Below, piece after piece: positions 21,053-27,645 of a stretch of DNA of 64,000 bases. Positions within the stretch are counted from its first letter, which is position 1; every line of letters starts with the position of its first letter. The translations under genes and the position numbers were made by a program. This stretch comes from Nocardioides agariphilus (GTDB lineage Bacteria; Actinomycetota; Actinomycetes; Propionibacteriales; Nocardioidaceae): the NCBI RefSeq assembly GCF_015352445.1, contig NZ_JADKPO010000001.1, positions 248,001 to 312,000 on the forward strand, read 5' to 3'. Under the pieces are notes generated by a model, which did not search any database, was not told the DNA's origin, and was given only the letters and a program-made list of their open reading frames with translations.

Positions 21053-22084
21053 CTATTGGCTGACCAGCCCGATCGCGAGGTACTCCGAGGCGTAGCGGCC
21101 ACTGAGCAGCAGCGAGGCATAGCGAGCCACCTCGGAGGTGGCGTCGGTGGAGACGGTCTCGGTGCGGACGCCGTGCTCCGCGGCTGCCGCCAGCAGCCGA
21201 CCGCGCTGCTCACGCACCGCAGGGTCCTCGGCGCCGTCATCGAGGACGACCAGGACCGGTCGCAGGTCACTGGGCTCGTCGTCGAAGGGGTCGTCGAAGA
21301 CGTTGCGCGGAGTGGCTGCCTCGATGACCGGCAGCAGGTGCTCGGCGTCGCCGGCGATCGCCGTGCGGCCGTTGGCGCGCCGGATGGACTCGGCGACGCG
21401 ACGAGCGGCGCGGGCGGCCAGCATCGAGCCGCCCCAGACGACCGGGATGGCGTCAGCGAGGGCGATCGCGAGCATCTTGGCCGGGTTGACCGCGATGTCG
21501 CGGTGCGGCGAGCAGGCCATCGCCACGCCGTCGAGCGCGTCGGCCACCTGCTCGTGGTCGGCCGAAGGGCCGAGGTCGACCCGGTCGAGGTACTCCAGGA
21601 CGAGCACCGCAGTGGCGAGCTGGTCACGCGAGGCGGTCGGCAAGATGGTGCTCCAGCGACCCGCCGCGTGGTCGGCCACCAGCGAACGCTCCGGGCAGGC
21701 CACCACCACCTGGCTGCCGCGACGGACCGCCTCGGCCACCGCGGACGCCGTGCCCACGTCTCCGCCGTCGGGAGCGAGGACCACGACCAGGTCGAGGCTG
21801 CCAGCCCACCCGGGCAGACCGGGGTTGGGCCAGGCGACGAACGGCACAGGACACCAGGGTTCGAGCGCCGCCCGCAGCAGCCGGGAGTCGGGACCGGCGG
21901 CAACGACTGCCCTCGGGCGTCCCTGCGCCTGGGCGATCGCGACCGCTTGGCTCAACGCGAACTGGGCCTCCCCCGCATCGCGGCGTACGCGCGCACCTGA
22001 CTCCGCCAAGTTGCGCAAGGCTGCGTCGGCGTGGGACAGCGCCGTCTCGTCATCGAGCCGCGACTCCTCGAACCAGGCGACCAT
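21053..22084 (-). CDS. SIS-domain phosphosugar isomerase-like protein
   Basis: This 343-residue protein resembles the bifunctional phosphoglucose/phosphomannose isomerase family. Sugar-isomerase halves with RAVVAAGPDSRLLRAALEP and DLVVVLAPDGGDVGTASAVA are followed by a C-terminal region with NVFDDPFDDEP. It lies in the manB cluster, as does Rv3256c of M. tuberculosis. Mannose-6-phosphate formation for GDP-mannose is a reasonable guess. The classical catalytic residues are not obvious to me, and the substrate is unproven. Confidence 0.75.
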   Translation of the reverse strand: MVAWFEESRLDDETALSHADAALRNLAESGARVRRDAGEAQFALSQAVAIAQAQGRPRAVVAAGPDSRLLRAALEPWCPVPFVAWPNPGLPGWAGSLDLVVVLAPDGGDVGTASAVAEAVRRGSQVVVACPERSLVADHAAGRWSTILPTASRDQLATAVLVLEYLDRVDLGPSADHEQVADALDGVAMACSPHRDIAVNPAKMLAIALADAIPVVWGGSMLAARAARRVAESIRRANGRTAIAGDAEHLLPVIEAATPRNVFDDPFDDEPSDLRPVLVVLDDGAEDPAVREQRGRLLAAAAEHGVRTETVSTDATSEVARYASLLLSGRYASEYLAIGLVSQ

Positions 22085-22093
22085 GGCGACAGG

Positions 22094-22258
22094 TCAGCCC
22101 GGCCGACGAGCTTCGTCGACGAGCAGCACGGGGATGTCGTCACGCACGGGATAGGCCAGGCCGCAGCCGGTGCACACCAGCTCCTCGCCGGACTCCTCGA
22201 GTGCGGACCGGCAGCTGGGGCACACGATCAGCTCGCGCAGTGCGGGGTCGATGTTCAT
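22094..22258 (-). CDS. Trm112 family zinc-ribbon protein
   Basis: The 54-residue protein begins MNIDPALRELIVCPSCRSAL and carries two zinc-knuckle pairs, CPSC and CTGC, followed by GLAYPVRDDIPVLL, the Trm112/YcaR signature. In eukaryotes and some archaea Trm112 activates methyltransferases; bacterial members are mostly uncharacterised. Its start overlaps the manB stop (ATGA), so it is translationally coupled to manB and followed 9 nt later by the isomerase gene. Confidence 0.9.
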   Translation of the reverse strand: MNIDPALRELIVCPSCRSALEESGEELVCTGCGLAYPVRDDIPVLLVDEARRPG

Positions 22259-23640
22259 GCTTGTCTCCTGATCCGGGCGAGTACCTCGTCGCGCACGCGC
22301 TCCATCGTGGCGGCGTCCTTGCCCTCGACGTTGAGGCGCAGCAACGGCTCGGTGTTGGAGGGGCGCACGTTGAACCACCAGTCGTCGGTGGCCACTGTCA
22401 GGCCGTCGAGGTGGTCGACCTGTGCTGGTTCCGGGGCGCCGTCGCCGGCGTACCGCTCCTCGATCTCGGCCACCACGGCCTGCTGGTCGGCGACCGTCGA
22501 GTTGATCTCGCCGCTGAGGACGTAGCGCTCGTAGTGGCCGGCGAGCTCGGAGAGGGGCTGGTCGGTCTCGGCCAGCGCCGCCAGCGTGTGCAGGGCGGCG
22601 AGCATGCCGGAGTCGGCGCGCCAGAAGTCGCGGAAGTAGAAGTGGCCGCTGTGCTCGCCACCGAACACCGCGTCGGTCTCGGCCATGGTGGCCTTGATGA
22701 AGGAGTGGCCCACCCGCGTGCGCACCGGGGTGCCGCCGAGCTCGGTCACGATCTCGGGCACCGCGCGGCTGGTGATCAGGTTGTGGATCACGTTGGCGCC
22801 CGGGTCCCGGCGCAACTCGCGCGCGGCGATCAGCGCGGTCAGCGTCGAGGGAGAGACCGCTCCCCCGCGCTCGTCGACGACGAAGCAGCGGTCGGCGTCA
22901 CCATCGAAGGCCAGCCCGATGTCGGCACCCTCGGCCACGACGCGCGCCTGCAGGTCGCGCAGGTTCTCCGGCTCGATGGGGTTGGCCTCGTGGTGGGGGA
23001 AGGTGCCGTCGAGCTCGAAGTACATCGGCACCAGCTCGACCTGCTCACTGCCCAGGGCCGCGAAGACGGCGGGAGCGGTGAGTCCTGCCATGCCGTTGCC
23101 GGCGTCGACGACGATCTTGAGGCGGCGACCGATCACGGGTGCCAGACCCAGCAGGTGCGCGACGTAGTCGTCGAGCACGTCACGGCGGCGGACGCTGGCC
23201 TGCGCGCACCCGTCGGGGAGCGGACCCGAGATGACGAGGTCGCGGATCTCGGCGAGGCCGGTGTCCATGCCGACCGGCTGCGCGCCGCTGCGGCAGAGCT
23301 TGATCCCGTTGTACTGCGCGGGGTTGTGGCTCGCGGTGAACATCGCGCCCGCGTGACCGAGGTGGCCGGAGGCGAAGTACAGCTGATCGGTCGAGGCCAG
23401 CCCGATGTGCAGCACGTCGGCGCCCGCCTGAGTCACCCCGAGGCCGAAGGCCTCCGCCAGCGCCGGGGAGCTGGGCCGCATGTCGTGGCCGATGACGACG
23501 GTGCCCTCGCCGGCCACGACCCGCACGAATGCCGCACCCGTGCGCCGGGCCAGCTCCTCGTCGACCTGATCCGGCACCAGTCCGCGGACGTCGTAGGCCT
23601 TGAAGATGGCGCGGACGGTGTCCGCGTCGAGGCTGCTCAC
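22255..23640 (-). CDS. manB: Phosphomannomutase/phosphoglucomutase
   Basis: The 461-residue alpha-D-phosphohexomutase interconverts mannose-6-P and mannose-1-P (and perhaps the glucose forms) for GDP-mannose and cell-envelope mannans. The phosphoserine loop MFTASHNPAQYNGIK, the Mg-binding LAFDGDADRCFVV and the sugar-binding GGEHSGHFYFRDF are intact. The C-terminal phosphate loop VRPSNTEPLLRLNVE is present. GTG 23640 (MSSLDADTVRAIFKAYDVRG) is preferred because TAGAGT ends 7 nt before it; ATG 23658 is possible but lies upstream of that -10 box. Confidence 0.95.
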   Translation of the reverse strand: MSSLDADTVRAIFKAYDVRGLVPDQVDEELARRTGAAFVRVVAGEGTVVIGHDMRPSSPALAEAFGLGVTQAGADVLHIGLASTDQLYFASGHLGHAGAMFTASHNPAQYNGIKLCRSGAQPVGMDTGLAEIRDLVISGPLPDGCAQASVRRRDVLDDYVAHLLGLAPVIGRRLKIVVDAGNGMAGLTAPAVFAALGSEQVELVPMYFELDGTFPHHEANPIEPENLRDLQARVVAEGADIGLAFDGDADRCFVVDERGGAVSPSTLTALIAARELRRDPGANVIHNLITSRAVPEIVTELGGTPVRTRVGHSFIKATMAETDAVFGGEHSGHFYFRDFWRADSGMLAALHTLAALAETDQPLSELAGHYERYVLSGEINSTVADQQAVVAEIEERYAGDGAPEPAQVDHLDGLTVATDDWWFNVRPSNTEPLLRLNVEGKDAATMERVRDEVLARIRRQA

Positions 23641-23647
23641 TGCAAGG

Positions 23648-23653
23648 ACTCTA
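23648..23653 (-). promoter_or_regulatory. -10 box of manB (leaderless)
   Basis: Minus-strand TAGAGT lies 7 nt before GTG 23640. It sits beside the repeat cluster that fills the upstream intergenic space. Confidence 0.5.
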
Positions 23654-23668
23654 GTCATCGCACCACCC

Positions 23669-23976
23669 GCTGGTTGAGGAGGTTGAGCGAACAGCCCACC
23701 CACCGGCTGGTTGAGGAGGTTGCGCTAGCAACCGTCTCGAAACCCCGTCGGCCAACGGCTGACCGTTCACCAGGTTTCGAGACAGGCGCCAGCGCGCCTT
23801 CCTCAACCAGCGAAGCACCCGCCGCCTTGCCGGTCGCGTGGTTTCGAGACAGGCGCCAGCGCGCCTTCCTCAACCAGCGAAGCACCCAGGTTTCGAGACA
23901 GGCGCCAGCGCGCCTTCCTCAACCAGCGAAGCACCCAGGTTTCGAGACAGGCGCCAGCGCGCCTTCCTCAACCAAG
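23669..23976. repeat. Cluster of REP-like hairpin repeats, four direct and two inverted copies
   Basis: A 48-bp unit beginning GGTTTCGAGACAGGCGCCAG and ending CAACCAGCGAAGCACCC occurs at 23773-23820, 23840-23887 and 23889-23936, with a shortened copy at 23938-23976. The last three are in perfect 49-bp register. Inverted, diverged copies (GGCTGGTTGAGGAGGTT...) lie at about 23669-23690 and 23706-23744. Each unit holds an AGGCGC/GCGCCT hairpin. The cluster fills most of the 344 nt between DUF3499 and manB. Confidence 0.8.
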
Positions 23977-23984
23977 CGAGGCGA

Positions 23985-24344
23985 TCACTCAGACGTCAGC
24001 ATCCGCAGGTGGCCCTTGCGGGCGACCTCGCGGCCGGTCTCGGCGGACGGGGCCGAGACGGTGACGGGCACGGGGCGCGCGGCCTCGCGAACGGCGTCGG
24101 CGAGCGCGAGCAGGTCGTCGGTCGTCGGGCCGATGGCGTTGGGGTCGGGAGCCAGGCGCAGCACGTCCCAGCCCCGTGGGGCGCTGAGACGTTCGGAGTG
24201 GACCTCGCACAGGTCGTAGGCGTGCGGCTCGGCGAAGGTGGCCAACGGACCGAGGACGGCGGTCTGGTCGGCGTAGACGTAGGTGAGGGTGCTGACTGCC
24301 GGGCGGCCGCAGGCGGTGCGGGAGCAGCGACGGTTCAGGCTCAC
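23985..24344 (-). CDS. DUF3499 family protein
   Basis: This 119-residue protein starts MSLNRRCSRTACGRPAVSTL and contains YVYADQTAVLGPL, then HAYDLCEVHSERLSAPRGWD, the signature of actinobacterial DUF3499 (Rv3258c-like). The three cysteines and a histidine (C7, C12 and the CxxH in DLCEVH) suggest a metal site. The function is unknown, but its place beside manB is conserved. The GTG start has TACGGT 6 nt upstream, implying a leaderless mRNA divergent from the peptidase-like gene. Confidence 0.9.
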   Translation of the reverse strand: MSLNRRCSRTACGRPAVSTLTYVYADQTAVLGPLATFAEPHAYDLCEVHSERLSAPRGWDVLRLAPDPNAIGPTTDDLLALADAVREAARPVPVTVSAPSAETGREVARKGHLRMLTSE

Positions 24345-24350
24345 GACGCG

Positions 24351-24386
24351 ACCGTACCTGCCGTCGTGCCGGGCGAGGCTTAGGCT
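24351..24386. promoter_or_regulatory. Divergent leaderless promoters for DUF3499 and the zincin-like gene
   Basis: Minus-strand TACGGT (24356-24351) ends 6 nt before GTG 24344. Plus-strand TAGGCT (24381-24386) ends 7 nt before GTG 24394. The two -10 boxes are 24 nt apart, so their -35 regions overlap. Confidence 0.55.
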
Positions 24387-24393
24387 CGCTGCC

Positions 24394-24828
24394 GTGAGGC
24401 ATGCAGGTCATCAGTCGGTGCGTGACCGGCGCGGCCGCGGGATGCGCGGGCCGGCAGTGGTGCCCGATCGCCCCGGCGAGCCGATGCTCCCCACCGCCCG
24501 CGAGCGCTTCGACGAGCTGGTCCTCGACCTCGTCTCCGACCTCGAGAAGCGGTGGGCCGACAGGCTGGGACTCGTCGAGTACGCCGTCGAGGACACCCCG
24601 CACATCCCGGATGACTGGACCTCGGGGATCGTGCCCCTCTCGTCACTGATCCGCGGCAGCGGTGGCAAGGCGACCAAGCTCGTGCTGTTCCGTCGGCCGA
24701 TCGAGCACCGCAGTGAGACGCGTGCCGACCTCGAGGCGCTGGTGCTGACCGTCCTGGTCGAGCAGGTGGCCGAGCTGCTGGGCATCGACCCGGTTGACGT
24801 CGACCCGCGCTACGACCCGGGAGACTGA
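24394..24828 (+). CDS. Zincin-like metallopeptidase family protein with degenerate active site
   Basis: This 144-residue protein matches the small metallopeptidase family of actinobacteria. The basic leader VRDRRGRGMRGPAVVP is followed by RERFDELVLDLVSDLEKRW, IPLSSL-type core elements and LFRRPIEHRSETRADLEALV. The helix that should carry HExxH reads LTVLVEQVAELLGI, so both zinc-binding histidines are missing and catalysis is unlikely. The leaderless -10 box supports GTG 24394; GTG 24418 is an alternative. Its last 186 nt are antisense to the transporter gene. Confidence 0.8.
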   Translation: MRHAGHQSVRDRRGRGMRGPAVVPDRPGEPMLPTARERFDELVLDLVSDLEKRWADRLGLVEYAVEDTPHIPDDWTSGIVPLSSLIRGSGGKATKLVLFRRPIEHRSETRADLEALVLTVLVEQVAELLGIDPVDVDPRYDPGD

Positions 24829-26160
24829 GGCAGGAGCGGGCGCGACGGCCGGGGCCACGAACGCCAGCGCCAGCAGCGTGGCACCGGCGGTCGCGACGAT
24901 GTACCACGGGAACAGGCCTTCGTGGCCGGACTCCTTGAGGGACAGCGCCAGCATCTCGGTGGTGCCGCCGAAGATCGCGTTGGCCAGCGAGTGCGACATC
25001 CCCATGCCCAGGGCCCGCACCTTGGTCGGGAACTGGTCGGCGTACAGCGTCGCGGCCGCGCCGCCGTAGCAGGCCAGGAAGCTCAGCCCGACCACGAGAC
25101 CCAAGAAGGCGACCAGCAGGCTCGAGGTGTGGGCCATCACCACGAAGACCAGCGGGGTGGTGGTCATGGTGCCGAGGGCGAAGATCCCCATCACCCGTCG
25201 GGCGCCGATGCGGTCGGCCAGCCACCCGGCAGCCGGCTGCAGGACGAGGAACACGGCGAGGGCACCGAAGGACATCAGCGAGACGTCGTCCTTGTCGAAG
25301 CCGCGAGCCGAGACGAGGTAGCGCTCCAGGAAGCCGGTGTAGGTGTAGAACACCACGCCACCGCCGATGGCCACGCCGAAGGCGATGGCGAAGCCACGGG
25401 GGTACTCGCGGATGATCGCGGTCATGCCCACGCGGGTGCGGGCGCGGCGACCAGCCTTGACCTCCAACATCTCCTGGGCCATCTCGCGCTGGTGCTCCAA
25501 GAACGCGTCCGACTCCTGCATCCGGCGCCGGAGGTAGAACACGGTCAGGCCGATCACGGCGCCGAGCACGAAGGGCACCCGCCAGCCCCACTCGCCCATG
25601 GCCGACTCCGAGAGCAACCGCTGAAGCACGATCATCGTCAGGAGTGCGAGGAGCTGGCCGAGCACGATCGAGACGAACTGGAAGCTGGCGAAGAAGCTGC
25701 GGCGGCGCGGGTCCGCGACCTCGGTGAGGTAGGAGGCGCTGGTGCCGAACTCGCCACCGAGGGAGAGGCCCTGGGCGATGCGGGCGACCACCAGCAGCAC
25801 CGGAGCCGCGATGCCGATGGCCTCGTAGCCGGGGTTGAAGGCGATGGCCAAGGAACCGGCCGACATCAGCGACACCGAGAGGGTGAGCGCGGCGCGGCGA
25901 CCGCGACGGTCGGCGTACAGGCCGAGCACCCAGCCACCCAGCGGCCGCATCAGGAAGCCGATCGCGAACACTACTGCCGTCGAGAGCAGCTGCGCGGTCG
26001 CGTCGTGCGCCGGGAAGAAGGTCGCGGCGAAGTAGATCGCGAACCAGGCGTAGATGAACCAGTCGAACCACTCGACCAGGTTGCCGAGGCAGGCCCGGAC
26101 GACGTTGGGCCACACGGAGCCCTGGGCCGGGCGAGCAATGGCGGGGTTCGCAGCAAGCAT
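24643..26160 (-). CDS. MHS-type major facilitator transporter
   Basis: The 505-residue protein is a 12-helix MFS carrier of the metabolite:H+ symporter type. It has GNLVEWFDWFIYAWFAIYFA in helix 1, FLMRPLGGWVLGLYADRRGR in the first cytoplasmic loop, and RIAQGLSLGGEFGTSASYLT. Relatives import proline/betaine, alpha-ketoglutarate or shikimate; the substrate cannot be told. The last helix ends near residue 440. The remaining ~60 residues are non-membrane sequence read antisense to the zincin-like gene, as if the original stop was lost. Confidence 0.9.
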   Translation of the reverse strand: MLAANPAIARPAQGSVWPNVVRACLGNLVEWFDWFIYAWFAIYFAATFFPAHDATAQLLSTAVVFAIGFLMRPLGGWVLGLYADRRGRRAALTLSVSLMSAGSLAIAFNPGYEAIGIAAPVLLVVARIAQGLSLGGEFGTSASYLTEVADPRRRSFFASFQFVSIVLGQLLALLTMIVLQRLLSESAMGEWGWRVPFVLGAVIGLTVFYLRRRMQESDAFLEHQREMAQEMLEVKAGRRARTRVGMTAIIREYPRGFAIAFGVAIGGGVVFYTYTGFLERYLVSARGFDKDDVSLMSFGALAVFLVLQPAAGWLADRIGARRVMGIFALGTMTTTPLVFVVMAHTSSLLVAFLGLVVGLSFLACYGGAAATLYADQFPTKVRALGMGMSHSLANAIFGGTTEMLALSLKESGHEGLFPWYIVATAGATLLALAFVAPAVAPAPASVSRVVARVDVNRVDAQQLGHLLDQDGQHQRLEVGTRLTAVLDRPTEQHELGRLATAAADQ

Positions 26161-26238
26161 GCGAGAAAGGTTCGGTCAGAAACTGGTGCCCGGTCTGTCA
26201 GCGTGCAGACGCAACGCAGAAGTCGGGGCTGTCGTTGG

Positions 26239-27645
26239 TCACGGCAGGGCAGACCGCAGACCCGGCACCAGCCGGGTGCGCACCAGCTCACGCAGCCCGA
26301 GGACGGACGTGCCCCCATCGGTCGTCACCACGGCGCCACGAACCGGCGCCGAGGAAGGCGTCACGGTGACCAAGACGGCGTCCTTCGGGAGCTTCACCGA
26401 GACCGTACGTCCGGGCGAGAGGTCGACCGCGCTGGTCTTCTGGTCTCCGTCACCGTTGTAGGAGACGACCTCCGCCGCAGCTACGAAGGCCGAGCTGAGG
26501 AGCACCGTCGACTGCCCGTCGGGCAGGATCGCTTGGGTCGCCTCGCTGAACGGCGTGAGTGGTACGGCGTCGGAGATGTCGCCTGCCACGAACGACCGCA
26601 ACGTCGCGGTCACCGGCCTGGTGGCCTCGAGCTGGACGCCGACCGCGCCGTCCTTGACCGCCTGCCCGAGGATGCCGGTCAGCGGCACGCGGACGACCGA
26701 GTGTGGAGGCACCCGGATGTCGTCGAGTCCCTCCGGGCGGAACGCCGAGTCGGAGGTGACGACGCGCACGACGACCCGCGCCTCGTCGTCGCCATCGTTG
26801 GCCACCACCAGCGCCCGCGAACCTGCGCCGGAGGGCAGGCCGAGGATCGTCAGAACCTCGCTGGGCTGTTGGGCGGCCAGCCAGTCCACGCCCGCATTGC
26901 CGCGGCCCAGCTCGTCGTAGGTGTCGACGACGAAGACGCCGACACGGCCGCGCGAGACCACCACCTCGGCCGAGATCTCACCTCGCAAGGGGATCTCGCG
27001 GGCGAGCTCGACGCGCAGGCTGCTGCCGCCAGGGACCGTGATGCCACGCAGCGAGGGGGCCTCGACGGGTCCCCGGGAGGCGATCAAGGAGATGTCGGCG
27101 ACGGCGGGGCCGGGGTCGGGGTTGACCAGCTCGAGCACCGAGGAGTGCTTCGCGGCGGCGCCCAGCCCGGTGAACCACTGCTCGGGCTGGGGCGCAACGC
27201 AGGACGTGGCAGCCGGACCGGCGTCGGCGCGGGCCGCCGACAGAGCCGGTGCCATCGCACCCGAAGCGCGCACCGTCACGGGGTCTCGGCCGGGCCGAGC
27301 CTCAGCGGTCGTGTCCGCGGGCACGTTGAGAGAGGTCGTCGATCCCGCGCCACCCACGGGGCCGACGTCGACGGAGCCCGCCTCGCTGGTGGCACTCGAG
27401 ACCCTGAGCACGCCGTCCTCGGTGATGCCGCTCGGGCAGGCGAGGACCGCCAGGTCCAGCGCCGTCTCGCTCGGCGCCTGACGCGGGTCGGCGACGTCTG
27501 CCTGACGAACGAGCGAGAGGGCGCCCACGGTCAGCAACGGCAGGACGAGGGCGAGTACGGCGGTCACGTTGAGGCGGGCGCGCAGGCCGCGGGCGACGCG
27601 TTCGGGAGGAGGCAGCGCCATCCGGCGTCCGCGGTTCTGGGTCAT
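26239..27645 (-). CDS. DUF5719 family exported protein
   Basis: This 468-residue protein has one N-terminal membrane anchor (VTAVLALVLPLLTVGALSLV) and a large extracytoplasmic beta-rich part. That part has repeated VTVPGGSSLRVEL / RVPPHSVVRVPLTGI elements. The start is ATG 27645 (MTQNRGRRMALPPPERV), overlapping the stop of the GT2 gene (ATGA). DUF5719 proteins regularly follow large GT2 glycosyltransferases in actinobacteria, so a role in the same envelope-glycan process is likely, but no activity is known. Confidence 0.85.
   Translation of the reverse strand: MTQNRGRRMALPPPERVARGLRARLNVTAVLALVLPLLTVGALSLVRQADVADPRQAPSETALDLAVLACPSGITEDGVLRVSSATSEAGSVDVGPVGGAGSTTSLNVPADTTAEARPGRDPVTVRASGAMAPALSAARADAGPAATSCVAPQPEQWFTGLGAAAKHSSVLELVNPDPGPAVADISLIASRGPVEAPSLRGITVPGGSSLRVELAREIPLRGEISAEVVVSRGRVGVFVVDTYDELGRGNAGVDWLAAQQPSEVLTILGLPSGAGSRALVVANDGDDEARVVVRVVTSDSAFRPEGLDDIRVPPHSVVRVPLTGILGQAVKDGAVGVQLEATRPVTATLRSFVAGDISDAVPLTPFSEATQAILPDGQSTVLLSSAFVAAAEVVSYNGDGDQKTSAVDLSPGRTVSVKLPKDAVLVTVTPSSAPVRGAVVTTDGGTSVLGLRELVRTRLVPGLRSALP

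Noticed and set aside
23773-23976. CRISPR-like array
   Set aside because: Repeats are regularly spaced, but there are no unique spacers; copies are contiguous, contain their own hairpin, occur in both orientations, and no cas genes are near.
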